A DNA stretch of 64,000 bases from Herbaspirillum hiltneri N3. Lineage in GTDB: Bacteria; Pseudomonadota; Gammaproteobacteria; Burkholderiales; Burkholderiaceae_D. Below the pieces are notes generated by a model, which was given only the letters and a program-made list of their open reading frames with translations, ran no database searches and was not told where the DNA came from. Every line of letters starts with the position of its first letter. The stretch's first letter is position 1. Made by a program: the position numbers and the translations under genes. Positions 1 through 10,252 of this stretch are shown piece after piece. The DNA is taken from the NCBI RefSeq assembly GCF_001267925.1, contig NZ_CP011409.1:4774001-4838000 (forward strand). The letters are read 5' to 3'.

Positions 1-95
1 TCTTGCGCGCGTGGACGGCCAATACCGTAGATGGCTGTCAAGCCGATTACAGTGTGCTGATGGTTGGGGATGTTGACCCCTGCAATACGTGCCAT
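1..95 (-). CDS. rpsM: 30S ribosomal protein S13, N-terminal part (runs off left edge)
   Basis: Only the first 31 codons lie in the window; they read [14 protein letters not shown] and continue into IGRPRAQ at the edge, the characteristic S13 N-terminus. S13 sits in the head of the 30S subunit and contacts the P-site tRNA and the 50S subunit. It follows rpmJ by 28 bp in the same direction, the usual start of the alpha operon downstream of spc. The rest of the gene lies to the left of the window. Confidence 0.95.
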   Translation of the reverse strand, partial: MARIAGVNIPNHQHTVIGLTAIYGIGRPRAQ

Positions 96-123
96 GCGTT
101 ATTCCTCGATCAATAACGTTAAA

Positions 124-237
124 TTAACCTTGGCGCTGTTTATGACGCGGTTCTGTGCAGATAACACGAACTACGCCTTTGCGCTTGATGATTTTGCAGT
201 TGCGGCAGATCCGCTTGACTGATGCGAGCACTTTCAT
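124..237 (-). CDS. rpmJ: 50S ribosomal protein L36
   Basis: A 37-codon gene reading [15 protein letters not shown] at the start and ending in RHKQRQG. The Cys and His residues of the zinc ribbon (CRNC, then C and H near the C-terminus) are present, so this is the zinc-binding C+ form of L36. It is a small late-assembling 50S protein. It lies between infA and rpsM, the standard position at the spc/alpha junction. Confidence 0.96.
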   Translation of the reverse strand: MKVLASVKRICRNCKIIKRKGVVRVICTEPRHKQRQG

Positions 238-275
238 TGTGGCCCTCTTTCTTTCGATACTAGGTTCGTTTCACA

Positions 276-494
276 CTACTTGGTACGGAACACGATACGT
301 GCCCGGCTCAAATCATAAGGAGTCAGTTCCACCGTGACCTTATCTCCTGGGAGGATGCGAATATAGTTCATCCGCATTTTCCCGGAAATATGGCCGAGTA
401 CAACATGTCCGTTTTCCAACTTAACTCTGAATGTCGCATTAGGCAGATTCTCCAGAATCTCGCCTTGCATCTGAATAACGTCGTCTTTTGCCAT
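276..494 (-). CDS. infA: Translation initiation factor IF-1
   Basis: 72 codons, the family's usual length, beginning [13 protein letters not shown] and covering one S1-like OB fold (residues about 5-70). IF-1 binds the A site of the 30S subunit and works with IF-2 and IF-3 during initiation. It sits between secY and rpmJ, so it is probably co-transcribed with the spc operon. Nothing unusual is seen. Confidence 0.97.
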   Translation of the reverse strand: MAKDDVIQMQGEILENLPNATFRVKLENGHVVLGHISGKMRMNYIRILPGDKVTVELTPYDLSRARIVFRTK

Positions 495-528
495 TCGATC
501 GTCTGTTCCTTTGGGCGCTACCCTTCAC

Positions 529-1860
529 CTATCGTGAAGTCATACCGCCCTTGAAATTTGCCTTGCGAAGCAACGATTCATACTGCTGAGACATTACATA
601 ATTCTGGACCTGCGCCATGAAATCCATGGTGACGACCACAATAATCAGAAGAGAGGTTCCACCGAAGTAGAAAGGCACCTTCCAACGTGCGATCAAAAAT
701 TCAGGCAACAAGCAAACCAATGTGATGTACACCGCACCGGCCAACGTCAAGCGCATCAAGATCTTGTCGATGTAACGGGCCGTCTGGTCGCCAGGACGAA
801 TACCAGGAACAAACGCACCGCTCTTTTTCAGGTTATCTGCAGTTTCTTTGCTGTTGAAAACCAACGCAGTGTAGAAAAAACAGAAGAAAACAATTGCAAT
901 CGCATACAGCAGCGCATGAATCGGTTCGCCCGGCGCCATCGATGCAGCCAAATCCTTCAAGAAACGAATGAAAGGATTCGATGTATCGCCGGAAGTGAAC
1001 CAGCTCGTGATCGTCGCCGGGAACAGGATGATCGACGAAGCGAAGATGGGAGGAATCACACCCGCCATATTCAGCTTCAGCGGCAAATGACTGCTTTGCC
1101 CGCCGTAGATCTTGTTACCGACCTGGCGCTTCGCATAGTTCACCAGGATCTTGCGTTGGCCGCGTTCAATGAACACCACCAGGAACGTCACCAGCGCGAC
1201 AATCACGCAGATCAGGATCGCCGACAATGCGCTCATCGAACCTGTACGAACCAGTTCAAACAAGCCACCCAATGCGTTCGGCAAACCAGCTGCGATACCG
1301 GCGAAGATAATGATCGAAATGCCATTACCCAAGCCGCGCTCTGTAATTTGCTCGCCCAGCCACATCAGGAACATCGTACCGGTCACCAGCGTCACGACCG
1401 TCGTCAGGCGAAACGCCAGACCCGGATCCAACACAAGACCGGCTTGCGACTCCAGTGCAACAGCAATACCCAGCGCCTGAAACGTTGCCAGCACCAGGGT
1501 GCCGTAGCGGGTGTACTGGGTAATCTTGCGACGCCCGGCTTCACCTTCTTTTTTCAACGCTTCGAGCTGCGGCGATACCACCGACAGCAACTGCATGATG
1601 ATCGACGCCGAGATGTACGGCATGATCCCAAGAGCGAAAATTGTGAAACGCGACAGGGCGCCGCCGGAGAACATGTTGAACATGCCCAAGATGCCGCCCT
1701 GGTTTTGTTTGAACAATTGCGCCAACTGCGTCGGGTCAATTCCTGGAACAGGAATGTGAGCACCGATGCGATATACAACTAATGCCGCCAGCAAAAACCA
1801 CAAACGGTTCCAAGGGAAACCTTTTGCAGCGCCTTTAGCAAGTTGAGGTGTAGTCGCCAA
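529..1860 (-). CDS. secY: Preprotein translocase subunit SecY
   Basis: 443 codons with ten hydrophobic segments, the usual SecY architecture. SecY forms the protein-conducting channel of the inner membrane with SecE and SecG. Family signatures are visible: [15 protein letters not shown] near residue 80 and a conserved RPGDQT stretch near residue 355. The other core subunit, secE, lies at 32273-32653. It follows rplO in the spc operon, as in most bacteria. Confidence 0.98.
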   Translation of the reverse strand: MATTPQLAKGAAKGFPWNRLWFLLAALVVYRIGAHIPVPGIDPTQLAQLFKQNQGGILGMFNMFSGGALSRFTIFALGIMPYISASIIMQLLSVVSPQLEALKKEGEAGRRKITQYTRYGTLVLATFQALGIAVALESQAGLVLDPGLAFRLTTVVTLVTGTMFLMWLGEQITERGLGNGISIIIFAGIAAGLPNALGGLFELVRTGSMSALSAILICVIVALVTFLVVFIERGQRKILVNYAKRQVGNKIYGGQSSHLPLKLNMAGVIPPIFASSIILFPATITSWFTSGDTSNPFIRFLKDLAASMAPGEPIHALLYAIAIVFFCFFYTALVFNSKETADNLKKSGAFVPGIRPGDQTARYIDKILMRLTLAGAVYITLVCLLPEFLIARWKVPFYFGGTSLLIIVVVTMDFMAQVQNYVMSQQYESLLRKANFKGGMTSR

Positions 1861-1885
1861 TTAATGCTCCGCGTCAAACGTCAGA

Positions 1886-2317
1886 TTAAGCTACCGAACC
1901 GCCGGCAGCTTCAATAGCTGCTTTTGCGCCCTTGGTAGCAATCAAACCTTTGACTGTTACTTTCTTGGTCAGCTCACCCGACAGAATGATGCGGACGACC
2001 TTCGCCAGTTCGCCGATAACACCGGCTTGCTTCAACGCCAGGATATCGATTTCGGTAACCGGCAGGGCTTCCAGATCGGACAAACGGACTTCAGCCTTGT
2101 ACGGCGTTGCCAGCGACTTGAAACCACGCTTTGGCAGACGACGTTGCAGAGGCATCTGACCGCCTTCGAAACCGACTTTATGGAAGCCGCCCGAACGCGA
2201 TTTTTGACCTTTGTGACCACGGCCGGCAGTCTTGCCCAAGCCAGAACCGATACCACGACCGACGCGACGCTTGTAGTGCTTGGCGCCATCTGCGGGTTGG
2301 ATTGTGTTTAATTCCAT
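1886..2317 (-). CDS. rplO: 50S ribosomal protein L15
   Basis: 143 codons from the start [14 protein letters not shown], the standard L15 length. An in-frame start six codons upstream exists, but GGAG lies six bases before the ATG at 2317, so that start is preferred. L15 is a late-assembly 50S protein with a glycine/arginine-rich N-terminal extension ([21 protein letters not shown]), seen here. It is flanked by rpmD and secY in the spc operon. Confidence 0.97.
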   Translation of the reverse strand: MELNTIQPADGAKHYKRRVGRGIGSGLGKTAGRGHKGQKSRSGGFHKVGFEGGQMPLQRRLPKRGFKSLATPYKAEVRLSDLEALPVTEIDILALKQAGVIGELAKVVRIILSGELTKKVTVKGLIATKGAKAAIEAAGGSVA

Positions 2318-2344
2318 GATTTGCTCCGTTCGCAAGCCGACGGC

Positions 2345-2524
2345 TTACGAAACCACTTTCACAAGATAGGACACTTTGTTGATCATGCCGCGAACCGATG
2401 GAGTGTCTTGCAATTCGGAGACCGAATTAACGCGACGCAGTCCCAGACCGCGCACTGTTGCACGGTGGTCTTGGCGAGTACCGATCAAACCTTTGACCAG
2501 TTGTACTTTGATTGTGTTTGCCAT
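2345..2524 (-). CDS. rpmD: 50S ribosomal protein L30
   Basis: 59 codons beginning [15 protein letters not shown], the full length for bacterial L30. A longer open frame extends 18 codons upstream but would overlap the end of rpsE and lacks L30 similarity, so the start at 2524 is used. It lies between rpsE and rplO as in other spc operons. Confidence 0.96.
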   Translation of the reverse strand: MANTIKVQLVKGLIGTRQDHRATVRGLGLRRVNSVSELQDTPSVRGMINKVSYLVKVVS

Positions 2525-2534
2525 CTGTTTCACC

Positions 2535-3053
2535 TTAGCCCAGGATGTCTTCAACAGACTTGCCGCGCTTGGCTGCAATCTCTGCTGGAGTGTTCATTTT
2601 GGCCAAACCGTCGAGTGTTGCACGGACCATGTTGTAAGGATTGGTGGAACCATTCGACTTAGCAACAACGTTGGTTACGCCCATCACTTCGAAAATTGCG
2701 CGCATCGGGCCGCCGGCGATCACGCCAGTACCGTCTTTGGCTGGCGACATCAGAACTGACGATGCGCCGTGCTTGCCGGTCACTGTGTGTTGCAGGGTAC
2801 CGTTCTTCAAGGTGACCTTGATCATCTTGCGACGGGCTTCTTCCATTGCCTTCTGCACTGCAACTGGCACTTCCTTCGACTTGCCCTTGCCCATGCCGAT
2901 ACGGCCATCGCCGTCACCAACAACTGCCAGCGCGGCGAAACCCATGATACGACCACCCTTCACCACTTTGGTGACACGGTTGACCGCGATCATTTTTTCG
3001 CGCATGCCGTCATCCGGCTTGTCGCTTTGCATTTTCGATTGCATTTTTGCCAT
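2535..3053 (-). CDS. rpsE: 30S ribosomal protein S5
   Basis: 172 codons. The N-terminal double-stranded RNA-binding S5 domain (about residues 18-85, [25 protein letters not shown]) and the C-terminal domain are both present. S5 acts in mRNA unwinding and translational fidelity; the GGRIMGF loop, where ram and spectinomycin-resistance changes occur in other bacteria, looks wild-type. Ordinary spc operon position between rplR and rpmD. Confidence 0.98.
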   Translation of the reverse strand: MAKMQSKMQSDKPDDGMREKMIAVNRVTKVVKGGRIMGFAALAVVGDGDGRIGMGKGKSKEVPVAVQKAMEEARRKMIKVTLKNGTLQHTVTGKHGASSVLMSPAKDGTGVIAGGPMRAIFEVMGVTNVVAKSNGSTNPYNMVRATLDGLAKMNTPAEIAAKRGKSVEDILG

Positions 3054-3064
3054 GATGATTTTCC

Positions 3065-3427
3065 TTAGAACTTCAGGCCGGCTTCACGCGCAGCTTCAGC
3101 CAGCGCCTTGACGCGACCGTGATAACGGAAACCGGAGCGGTCAAACGCGACTTCGGTGACTCCGGCTTTCAGTGCCTTCTCGGCGACGCGCTTGCCTACC
3201 AGTGTCGCGGCAGCAGCGTTGCCGCCCTTGCCCGATTGGCCAGCCAGTTGTTGGCGAACTTCCGCTTCCAACGTCGATGCCGAAGCCAGGACGTTTGCGT
3301 CGGGGCCGATGATGCTCGCGTAGATGTGCGTGTTGGTACGATGCACGGCCAGGCGATTGACCTTTAATTCTGCGATCTTGGCACGGGTTTGAGTCGCGCG
3401 GCGCAGACGTGATTGTTTCTTGTCCAT
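3065..3427 (-). CDS. rplR: 50S ribosomal protein L18
   Basis: 120 codons from [13 protein letters not shown]. An in-frame TTG two codons upstream is possible, but AGGGG is spaced six bases from the ATG at 3427, which also matches the family start. L18 binds 5S rRNA with L5 and L25 in the central protuberance. Ends in GLKF, the typical terminus. Lies between rplF and rpsE. Confidence 0.97.
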   Translation of the reverse strand: MDKKQSRLRRATQTRAKIAELKVNRLAVHRTNTHIYASIIGPDANVLASASTLEAEVRQQLAGQSGKGGNAAAATLVGKRVAEKALKAGVTEVAFDRSGFRYHGRVKALAEAAREAGLKF

Positions 3428-3439
3428 CGTCAACCCCTA

Positions 3440-3973
3440 TTACTTCTTCTTGGTTTCTTTGAGTACAACCACTTCATCCGAATAACGAACGCCCTTGCCC
3501 TTGTATGGCTCTGGCTGACGATATGCACGGATTTCAGCGGCGACCTGGCCAACTACCTGGCGGTCGATACCCTTGATTAAGATCTCGGTTTGAGTCGGGG
3601 TTTCACACTTGATGCCTTGTGGCATCTGGTGAACGATCGGGTGCGAAAAGCCCAGCGACAGATTCAGCTTGTCGCCTTGTGCTTGAGCGCGGAAACCCAC
3701 ACCAACCAAGTTCAGCTTCTTTTCGAAACCCTTAGTGACACCGTTGACCATGTTATTGACCAACGCACGCAGGGTACCGGACATCGCATTCGCTTCGCGG
3801 CTGTCATCTGCCACTTCGAAGTTCAGCGTGCCATTGTTGTTTGCAACTTTCACCAGGCCAGTTAATGGCTGGGAAAGCGAGCCCAACGGGCCCTTTACTG
3901 TGATCTGCGCTGCAGTAATGGTCGCTTCCGCGCCACCTGGCAGTGCAATCGGCATTTTACCAACACGAGACAT
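3440..3973 (-). CDS. rplF: 50S ribosomal protein L6
   Basis: 177 codons starting [14 protein letters not shown] and holding the two repeated L6 domains (about 11-82 and 91-165). The C-terminal signature [11 protein letters not shown] is present. L6 lies near the factor-binding site of the 50S subunit. Between rpsH and rplR in the spc operon. Confidence 0.98.
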   Translation of the reverse strand: MSRVGKMPIALPGGAEATITAAQITVKGPLGSLSQPLTGLVKVANNNGTLNFEVADDSREANAMSGTLRALVNNMVNGVTKGFEKKLNLVGVGFRAQAQGDKLNLSLGFSHPIVHQMPQGIKCETPTQTEILIKGIDRQVVGQVAAEIRAYRQPEPYKGKGVRYSDEVVVLKETKKK

Positions 3974-3983
3974 ATTGCACTCC

Positions 3984-4379
3984 TTAGGCCACGTAGCAAA
4001 TCACTTCGCCACCGACACCGGTAGCGCGCGCTTTGCGATCTGTCATGACGCCACGTGGAGTGGAAACGATTGCCACACCCAGGCCGTTCATCACGTTAGG
4101 AATCTCGTCTTTGCCTTTGTAAATACGCAGGCCAGGACGCGACACGCGCTCGAGGCGCTCGATAACTGGACGACCGGCATAGTACTTCAGGCCGATTTTC
4201 AGTTCTGCTTTGCCGCCGGCTTCTGCCACGGCGAAGTCTTCGATATAGCCCTCGTCCTTGAGGACGTTAGCAATTGCGATTTTGACTTTCGACGACGGCA
4301 TTGCTACTGTCGTTTTTTGCACAACTTGCGCATTGCGGATACGGGTCAGCATATCGGCGATAGGATCGCTCATACTCAT
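3984..4379 (-). CDS. rpsH: 30S ribosomal protein S8
   Basis: 131 codons. The start at 4379 ([18 protein letters not shown]) has AGGAG eight bases upstream; a start two codons later is also possible. S8 binds the 16S rRNA central domain and in Escherichia coli represses the spc operon by binding mRNA near rplE. The C-terminal [13 protein letters not shown] signature is present. Confidence 0.98.
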   Translation of the reverse strand: MSMSDPIADMLTRIRNAQVVQKTTVAMPSSKVKIAIANVLKDEGYIEDFAVAEAGGKAELKIGLKYYAGRPVIERLERVSRPGLRIYKGKDEIPNVMNGLGVAIVSTPRGVMTDRKARATGVGGEVICYVA

Positions 4380-4393
4380 TGCTTGTTCTCCTA

Positions 4394-4699
4394 TTACCAG
4401 CTGGCTTTAGTCAAACCCGGGATTTCACCACGCATGGCGATTTCACGGACCTTAATACGGCCCAAACCGAATTTACGGAATGTGCCACGTGGACGACCTG
4501 TCAGTGCGCAACGATTACGTTGGCGGGTCGGAGCAGAGTTACGTGGCAGCGCTTGCAATTTCAGGCGCGCTTCGTAACGTTCTTCTTCCGACTTGGATTG
4601 GTCGTCGATGATTGCCTTCAACTCAGCGCGCTTGCCGGCGTATTTCTTCACCAGATCTGCACGCTTTTGTTCACGGTTAATCAGTGCCAGTTTTGCCAT
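4394..4699 (-). CDS. rpsN: 30S ribosomal protein S14
   Basis: 101 codons starting [13 protein letters not shown]. This is the long, zinc-free form of S14: the stretch [26 protein letters not shown] lacks the CxxC...CxxC ribbon of the short form. S14 binds the 3' domain of 16S rRNA in the 30S head. Between rplE and rpsH. Confidence 0.97.
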   Translation of the reverse strand: MAKLALINREQKRADLVKKYAGKRAELKAIIDDQSKSEEERYEARLKLQALPRNSAPTRQRNRCALTGRPRGTFRKFGLGRIKVREIAMRGEIPGLTKASW

Positions 4700-4706
4700 G
4701 GCAGCC

Positions 4707-5246
4707 TCAGTTTCTGAACGGGAATTTAAATGCGGCGAGGAGCGATTTCGCTTCGTCGTCGGTCTTCGCGGTTGTCGTGATGCTGATATTCAAGCCACGC
4801 AGCGCATCGATTTTGTCGTATTCAATTTCGGGGAAAATGATTTGCTCTTTCACACCGATATTGTAATTACCACGACCATCGAAAGCACGACCGGAGACAC
4901 CACGGAAGTCACGCACGCGCGGCAGAGCCACGGTGATGAAACGATCCAGGAACTCGTACATCTGGGCGCCACGCAGGGTCACCATGCAACCAATCGGATA
5001 GCCTTCACGGATCTTGAAACCCGCGATCGCTTTACGCGCCTTGGTCACGACCGGCTTCTGACCAGCAATCTTGGTCAAATCGCCGACAGCGTGCTCGATG
5101 ATTTTCTTATCCGCAACGGCTTCCGACAGACCCATGTTCAATGTGATCTTCAGAATGCGCGGAACTTCCATTACCGACTTATAAGCGTACTTAGCAGTCA
5201 AGTCGGCAACGACTTTTTCTTTATAGAACTCTTGGAGACGTGCCAT
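4707..5246 (-). CDS. rplE: 50S ribosomal protein L5
   Basis: 179 codons beginning [14 protein letters not shown]5 binds 5S rRNA and forms the B1b bridge with S13. The signature [17 protein letters not shown] (about 33-49) and the central [18 protein letters not shown] stretch are present. Lies six bases downstream of rplX. Confidence 0.98.
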   Translation of the reverse strand: MARLQEFYKEKVVADLTAKYAYKSVMEVPRILKITLNMGLSEAVADKKIIEHAVGDLTKIAGQKPVVTKARKAIAGFKIREGYPIGCMVTLRGAQMYEFLDRFITVALPRVRDFRGVSGRAFDGRGNYNIGVKEQIIFPEIEYDKIDALRGLNISITTTAKTDDEAKSLLAAFKFPFRN

Positions 5247-5252
5247 GATCTA

Positions 5253-5567
5253 TTAAACCTTAACAACTTCGCCGCTGGATTTATAAGCACGGACTTTCTT
5301 ACCGTCCACGCTCTTGTAACCCACGCGATCTGCCTTGCCGGCCGTCGCATTGAACAATGCGAGGTTCGACACATGAATTGGCATCAGCTTATCGACGATG
5401 CCGCCAGTTGCACCAGTCATTGGATTAGGCTTGGTCGCTTTTTTAGCGACGTTAATGCCGTCAACAACAACGTAATCAGCGCTGACACGCTGAGTTACCA
5501 CACCGCGCTTACCTTTGTCTTTGCCGGTCAGCACGATGACTTCATCGTTCTTACGAATCTTTCCCAT
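5253..5567 (-). CDS. rplX: 50S ribosomal protein L24
   Basis: 104 codons from [20 protein letters not shown], an N-terminal KOW motif. The frame can be read two codons further from a GTG, but that GTG overlaps the GGAG ribosome-binding site, so the ATG at 5567 is preferred. L24 is an early assembly-initiating protein of the 50S subunit. Between rplN and rplE. Confidence 0.97.
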   Translation of the reverse strand: MGKIRKNDEVIVLTGKDKGKRGVVTQRVSADYVVVDGINVAKKATKPNPMTGATGGIVDKLMPIHVSNLALFNATAGKADRVGYKSVDGKKVRAYKSSGEVVKV

Positions 5568-5576
5568 GACCACTCC

Positions 5577-5945
5577 TTACAGAACTTCAGGCGCCAGAGA
5601 GACGATCTTCATGAAGCGCTCTGTACGCAGCTCACGAGTAACTGGCCCGAAAATACGGGTACCGATTGGCTCAAGCTTGGCGTTCAGCAGAACAGCAGCA
5701 TTGCTGTCGAACTTGACCAAGGAACCATCCTGACGACGTACGCCCTTGGCGGTACGAACGACGACAGCGTTGTAAATTTCACCTTTTTTGACGCGACCGC
5801 GTGGAGCTGCGCTCTTCACGGTAACTTTAATCACGTCACCGATGCCTGCGTAACGGCGCTTGGAACCACCCAAGACTTTGATGCACAAAACTTCGCGCGC
5901 ACCGGTGTTGTCGGCCACTTCGAGCCGGCTTTCAGTTTGAATCAT
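5577..5945 (-). CDS. rplN: 50S ribosomal protein L14
   Basis: 122 codons, the standard length, beginning [20 protein letters not shown]14 contacts helix 44 of 16S rRNA at bridge B8 and is the docking site of the silencing factor RsfS. It is the first gene after a 201-bp spacer that separates it from rpsQ, longer than the other spacers of this cluster. Confidence 0.98.
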   Translation of the reverse strand: MIQTESRLEVADNTGAREVLCIKVLGGSKRRYAGIGDVIKVTVKSAAPRGRVKKGEIYNAVVVRTAKGVRRQDGSLVKFDSNAAVLLNAKLEPIGTRIFGPVTRELRTERFMKIVSLAPEVL

Positions 5946-6146
5946 GATATTTTCTTTCCCAACTTAATCCGCTTAAATCACACAATGTGAATCGCGGTCA
6001 GTCTTGGTCCTGTTAGCAAGCGAACCTGCTAGTTAGGGGACGATTAAGCTACGTAACTGCATCTTGCCTCTCAGCTTCGCCAAACACCAAGAAGCAAAGG
6101 AGAGCTCAGCATTATGACGCCATAATGCTGAGTAAGCAAGCACTAC
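5946..6146 (-). other. Structured rpsQ-rplN spacer with perfect 12-bp hairpin
   Basis: A 201-bp gap in an otherwise tightly packed operon. No coding frame is convincing. It contains a perfect inverted repeat, CTCAGCATTATG (6105-6116) and CATAATGCTGAG (6121-6132), around a four-base loop ACGC. No run of T follows on the minus strand, so it is not an obvious intrinsic terminator. It may be an RNA processing or stability element, or an attenuator between the S10 and spc parts; this is inference. Confidence 0.6.
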
Positions 6147-6419
6147 TTAAACTATCTGTGCCACTTGTACAACGCGTGTCACGCTCCAAGCTTTGGTCTT
6201 GGAGATTGGACGACCTTCCTGGATCTCGACGGTATCGCCAGTCTTCGCCTGGTTGGCCTCATCATGAGCGTGGTACTTGTTGGTACGCACGATGATTTTG
6301 CCGTACAGAGGATGCTTGACGTGACGCTCGATCAGAACGGTAACAGTCTTATCCATCTTGTCGGACACAACCTTGCCAATCAGCGTGCGCTTGAGCGCTT
6401 GTTTCACTTGATCGTTCAT
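6147..6419 (-). CDS. rpsQ: 30S ribosomal protein S17
   Basis: 90 codons beginning [28 protein letters not shown], an OB-fold protein that binds the 5' domain of 16S rRNA early in assembly. The KYHAHDE signature is present. Its start overlaps the stop of rpmC by four bases (ATGA), which points to translational coupling. Last gene of the S10 block before the structured spacer. Confidence 0.97.
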   Translation of the reverse strand: MNDQVKQALKRTLIGKVVSDKMDKTVTVLIERHVKHPLYGKIIVRTNKYHAHDEANQAKTGDTVEIQEGRPISKTKAWSVTRVVQVAQIV

Positions 6420-6607
6420 TGTTGACCCTTCGAATTGATGACTGTTTTCACACGTGCGATATCGCGACGTACTTTCTTCAGTTGCGCAGTATTGTTCAGT
6501 TGCTGCGTAGCCACTTGCATGCGCAAGCTGAAATGAGCCTTCAGCAGCTCATTCAGTTCTTTGGCCAGAGCCGCTTCGTCTTTACCACGGAGTTCAGATG
6601 CTTTCAT
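6416..6607 (-). CDS. rpmC: 50S ribosomal protein L29
   Basis: 63 codons, full length, beginning [18 protein letters not shown] and forming two predicted helices. L29 lies at the nascent peptide exit next to L23. It overlaps rpsQ by four bases and follows rplP by 12 bp. Confidence 0.97.
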   Translation of the reverse strand: MKASELRGKDEAALAKELNELLKAHFSLRMQVATQQLNNTAQLKKVRRDIARVKTVINSKGQQ

Positions 6608-6619
6608 ATTCCGCTCCTA

Positions 6620-7039
6620 TTATTGACCGACTTGACGAACAACAAAAGTCGTCGACAGTGGCAATTTGGCTGCTGCCAAGCGGAACGCTTCACGCGCCAG
6701 AGCTTCGTCAACACCATCCATCTCGTACAGCATCTTACCTGGCTGAATTTCAGCCACGTAGTATTCTGGATTACCCTTACCGTTACCCATACGCACTTCA
6801 GCAGGCTTTTGGGAAATCGGCTTGTCCGGGAAAACACGGATCCAGATACGACCGCCACGCTTGATGTGACGGGTCATAGCACGACGAGCGGCTTCGATCT
6901 GACGTGCCGTGATACGACCACGGCCAACTGCCTTCAGACCAAATTCGCCAAACGATACGGCTGTACCACGCGAGTGCGAGATACCCGTATTGCGACCTTT
7001 TTGTTCTTTACGATATTTTCTACGTGCTGGTTGCAGCAT
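6620..7039 (-). CDS. rplP: 50S ribosomal protein L16
   Basis: 139 codons, beginning [20 protein letters not shown]16 organises the A-site region of the 50S subunit. The family signature [23 protein letters not shown] is present; the arginine that YcfD/RoxA-type oxygenases hydroxylate in E. coli (Arg81) falls in a comparable stretch here, but no modification can be inferred. Between rpsC and rpmC. Confidence 0.97.
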   Translation of the reverse strand: MLQPARRKYRKEQKGRNTGISHSRGTAVSFGEFGLKAVGRGRITARQIEAARRAMTRHIKRGGRIWIRVFPDKPISQKPAEVRMGNGKGNPEYYVAEIQPGKMLYEMDGVDEALAREAFRLAAAKLPLSTTFVVRQVGQ

Positions 7040-7041
7040 GA

Positions 7042-7860
7042 TTATTCTCCTGCTTTCTCAGCCGACACACCGGCATCGGCAGCTTGACGTGGAGCACGCT
7101 TGGCGCCCGCACCTGCTGGAGCACCGGCGGTCTTCGGACGAGGACGAGCACCTGGCTTGCCATCATCACGACGTGGACCGCGACGCTTCTTGTCGTCTTC
7201 TGGCTCACCGACCAACACTGGTGCATCGCCGTTAGCCAGACGATCGCCCTTGTAAACCCAAACCTTGATACCGATGATGCCGTACGTGGTTTGTGCTTCG
7301 CCGAAGCCGTAGTCGATATCAGCGCGCAGGGTGTGCAGAGGCACGCGGCCTTCGCGATACCATTCCTTGCGGGCGATTTCGATGCCGTTCAGACGACCGG
7401 ACGACATGATCTTGATGCCTTGAGCACCCAGACGCATTGCGTTTTGCATCGCACGCTTCATGGCGCGGCGGAACATGATGCGCTTTTCGAGCTGTTGAGC
7501 GATCGAATCGGCGATCAGTTGCGCATCGGCTTCCGGCTTGCGGATTTCTTCGATGTTGACGTGCACGGGCACGCCCATCAATTTACCCAGCGCTGCCTTC
7601 AGCACTTCGATGTCTTCACCCTTCTTACCGATCACAACGCCTGGACGGGAGCTGTAAATGGTGATGCGGGCATTCTTCGCCGGACGCTCGATAACGACGC
7701 GACCAACCGAAGCGTTCTTCAGTTTTGTCTTCAGGTAAGCGCGAACCTTCAGATCTTCGTTGAGCATGTCGGCAAAATTGTTATTGCCTGCATACCAGCG
7801 CGATCCCCAGTTACGTGTAACCGCCAGACGGAAACCGGTTGGATGAATCTTCTGTCCCAT
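7042..7860 (-). CDS. rpsC: 30S ribosomal protein S3 with long basic C-terminal tail
   Basis: 272 codons. The N-terminal KH domain (about 38-106, with the GKKGED loop) and the C-terminal S3 domain (about 120-205) are both complete. S3 lines the mRNA entry channel and has helicase activity with S4 and S5. The protein is about 40 residues longer than the 233-residue E. coli S3. The extra tail, after about residue 220, is rich in Lys, Arg, Ala, Pro and Gly and looks disordered. Such tails occur in some Burkholderiales; the function is unknown to me. Confidence 0.97.
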   Translation of the reverse strand: MGQKIHPTGFRLAVTRNWGSRWYAGNNNFADMLNEDLKVRAYLKTKLKNASVGRVVIERPAKNARITIYSSRPGVVIGKKGEDIEVLKAALGKLMGVPVHVNIEEIRKPEADAQLIADSIAQQLEKRIMFRRAMKRAMQNAMRLGAQGIKIMSSGRLNGIEIARKEWYREGRVPLHTLRADIDYGFGEAQTTYGIIGIKVWVYKGDRLANGDAPVLVGEPEDDKKRRGPRRDDGKPGARPRPKTAGAPAGAGAKRAPRQAADAGVSAEKAGE

Positions 7861-7869
7861 CGTGACTCC

Positions 7870-8202
7870 TTAGTTTCCGACAGTCACGTAAATGTGACAG
7901 GATTGCTTGGAAATACGATCACCACGGCCTTTTGCACGCGCTGTGAAGCGCTTGAGGACCGTACCTTTTTCCACATAAATAGTCGTGACTTTGAGCTCGT
8001 CAATGTCGGCGCCATCATTGTGCTCGGCGTTCGCAATCGCGGACTCCAGAACCTTCTTGATGATGACCGCACCCTTTTTAGGGCTGAAGGCCAAGATATT
8101 CAGTGCTTGATCAACTTTTTTGCCGCGGATCAGGTCTGCAACCAGACGGCCCTTTTGGGCCGACAGATGCACACCACGCAGGGTAGCTTTAGTTTCCATC
8201 AT
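7870..8202 (-). CDS. rplV: 50S ribosomal protein L22
   Basis: 110 codons starting [18 protein letters not shown]; the second Met (8199) is equally plausible because AAGG is four and seven bases away. L22 has a beta-hairpin reaching into the exit tunnel. The terminal stretch [21 protein letters not shown] is typical. Between rpsS and rpsC. Confidence 0.97.
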   Translation of the reverse strand: MMETKATLRGVHLSAQKGRLVADLIRGKKVDQALNILAFSPKKGAVIIKKVLESAIANAEHNDGADIDELKVTTIYVEKGTVLKRFTARAKGRGDRISKQSCHIYVTVGN

Positions 8203-8208
8203 AGGACC

Positions 8209-8484
8209 TTATTTCTTAGCCTTCTTATCGGCGGCGTGACCCTTGAACGTACGGGTCAGCGCGAATTCGCCGAGCTTATGACCAACCATGTTTTCGGACA
8301 CATAAACCGGCACGTGCTGCTTGCCGTTGTGCACCGCGATCGTCAAACCGATGAAATCCGGCATGATTGTCGAACGACGGGACCATGTCTTGATTGGCTT
8401 CTTGTCTTTAGTCGCTTGAGCGGCTTCAACCTTTTTGACCAGGTGAGCGTCGCAGAATGGACCTTTTTTCAATGAACGTGTCAT
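8209..8484 (-). CDS. rpsS: 30S ribosomal protein S19
   Basis: 91 codons starting [15 protein letters not shown], the normal length. S19 forms a complex with S13 in the 30S head. The signature [30 protein letters not shown] is seen across residues 45-75. Between rplB and rplV. Confidence 0.98.
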   Translation of the reverse strand: MTRSLKKGPFCDAHLVKKVEAAQATKDKKPIKTWSRRSTIMPDFIGLTIAVHNGKQHVPVYVSENMVGHKLGEFALTRTFKGHAADKKAKK

Positions 8485-8493
8485 GTTTTATCC

Positions 8494-9318
8494 TTATTTC
8501 TTGCCGCGGCGCGAGACAATCATTGAAGTCGTACGCTTGTTGCTGCGTGTCTTCTTGCCCTTGGTCTGTTGACCCCACGGCGAAACTGGATGACGACCTG
8601 CTGCAGTCTTACCTTCACCACCACCGTGCGGGTGATCGACCGGGTTCATGACCACACCACGCACTGTCGGACGGACGCCGCGCCAACGCATGGCACCAGC
8701 TTTACCGATTTTGCGCAGATTGTGTTCGCCGTTACCGACTTCACCGATGGTTGCACGGCATTCGATGTGAATGCGGCGCACTTCACCGGAGCGCAGACGC
8801 ACCTGAGCGTAGGTACCTTCGCGTGCCATCAGCACGACGCCGGCGCCGGCGGTACGCGCGATCTGAGCACCCTTGCCTGGCAACATTTCCACGCAGTGGA
8901 TTGTTGTACCGACAGGAATGTTGCGGATCGGCAGCGAGTTGCCTGCCTTGATCGGTGCTTCGGAGCCACTGATCAGCTGATCGCCGACTGCGACGCCCTT
9001 GGGAGCGATGATGTACTTGCGTTCGCCGTCTGCGTAGCACAGCAGAGCAATGTGCGCAGTGCGGTTCGGGTCGTATTCAATACGCTCGACCTTCGCAACG
9101 ATACCGTCCTTGTTACGACGGAAGTCGATAACACGGTAGTGTTGCTTGTGGCCGCCACCGATATGACGGGTGGTGATGTGACCGTTGTTGTTACGACCAG
9201 CGGTCTTGGACTTCTTTTCGATCAGGCCGGCAAACGGACGACCCTTGTACAGGTCGCTGACGACCTTGACCATACCGCGCCGACCTGGCGAGGTTGGTTT
9301 AACTTTTACGAGTGCCAT
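8494..9318 (-). CDS. rplB: 50S ribosomal protein L2
   Basis: 274 codons beginning [16 protein letters not shown]2 is needed for subunit association and peptidyl transferase activity. The signature [12 protein letters not shown] near residue 225, containing the functionally important His, is intact. Its start overlaps the rplW stop by one base (TAATG), indicating translational coupling. Confidence 0.98.
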   Translation of the reverse strand: MALVKVKPTSPGRRGMVKVVSDLYKGRPFAGLIEKKSKTAGRNNNGHITTRHIGGGHKQHYRVIDFRRNKDGIVAKVERIEYDPNRTAHIALLCYADGERKYIIAPKGVAVGDQLISGSEAPIKAGNSLPIRNIPVGTTIHCVEMLPGKGAQIARTAGAGVVLMAREGTYAQVRLRSGEVRRIHIECRATIGEVGNGEHNLRKIGKAGAMRWRGVRPTVRGVVMNPVDHPHGGGEGKTAAGRHPVSPWGQQTKGKKTRSNKRTTSMIVSRRGKK

Positions 9319-9632
9319 TATTTAGCCTCCTCGGTGAAGTTGATCTCTTGACCAGGCTTCAGGCTGACAAATGCGCGACGTGTGTGGTTGCGACGACCAA
9401 CCGAACGGCCGGAACGCTTTTGCTTACCTTGACGATTCGCGACCTGAACGGACTCCACCTGGACCTTGAACAGCAGTTCGACCGCAGCCTTGACTTCCAG
9501 CTTGGTCGCATCTTGCGTCACCAGAAAAACGACTTGCTCGTTTTTCTCGGCGACGAAGGTTGCCTTTTCAGAGATCACCGGCGCCAGCAGCACTTTCAGC
9601 AAGCGCTCTTCGCTATGTTTAATTGCGTTCAT
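9318..9632 (-). CDS. rplW: 50S ribosomal protein L23
   Basis: 104 codons starting [31 protein letters not shown]23 lies at the tunnel exit and docks trigger factor and SRP. It overlaps rplD by four bases and rplB by one, so the three genes are probably translationally coupled. Confidence 0.97.
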   Translation of the reverse strand: MNAIKHSEERLLKVLLAPVISEKATFVAEKNEQVVFLVTQDATKLEVKAAVELLFKVQVESVQVANRQGKQKRSGRSVGRRNHTRRAFVSLKPGQEINFTEEAK

Positions 9633-10249
9633 GCCAGCAACTCCTCAATCTTGGCCAGTGCTTGCTTGGTGATCAGCACTTTCTTGTAGAACACCAGGGA
9701 GACTGGATCAGCTTGACGTGGCTCGACAATCAGCACGTTCGGCAGATTGCGCGATGCCAGCAACAGGTTTTCTTCCAGGTTGTCGGTAATGACCAACACG
9801 GAGTCCAGACCCATGACCTTCAGCTTTTCCGACAGCAGCTTGGTCTTCGGTGCTTCGACCGAGAAATTCTCGACGATCGACAGACGACCTTCGCGAGCCA
9901 ACTGGGACAGAATCGAGCAGACACCTGCGCGATACATCTTCTTGTTGACCTTGTGCGAGAAATTTTCGTCAGGCGAGTTCGGGAAAATGCGACCACCGCC
10001 GCGCCACAGTGGCGAGGACGACATACCGGCACGAGCGCGGCCAGTACCCTTTTGGCGCCATGGCTTCTTGGTTGTGTGGTGTACTTCTTCACGGTCTTTT
10101 TGCTTGCGGTTACCGCTGCGAGCATTGGCTTGATAAGCCACGACGACCTGGTGAATCAGCGCTTCGTTGTAGTCACGACCAAAGATCGTGTCAGGAGCAG
10201 CGACGTTCGATGCGGCTTGACCTTGATCATTCAGGAGCTTGAGTTCCAT
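9629..10249 (-). CDS. rplD: 50S ribosomal protein L4
   Basis: 206 codons beginning [16 protein letters not shown]4 has a globular domain and a long loop that lines the exit tunnel ([26 protein letters not shown], about 65-90). In E. coli L4 also represses the S10 operon through a leader; no such leader was recognised in the short gap before rpsJ here. Between rplC and rplW. Confidence 0.98.
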   Translation of the reverse strand: MELKLLNDQGQAASNVAAPDTIFGRDYNEALIHQVVVAYQANARSGNRKQKDREEVHHTTKKPWRQKGTGRARAGMSSSPLWRGGGRIFPNSPDENFSHKVNKKMYRAGVCSILSQLAREGRLSIVENFSVEAPKTKLLSEKLKVMGLDSVLVITDNLEENLLLASRNLPNVLIVEPRQADPVSLVFYKKVLITKQALAKIEELLA

Positions 10250-10252
10250 GAA

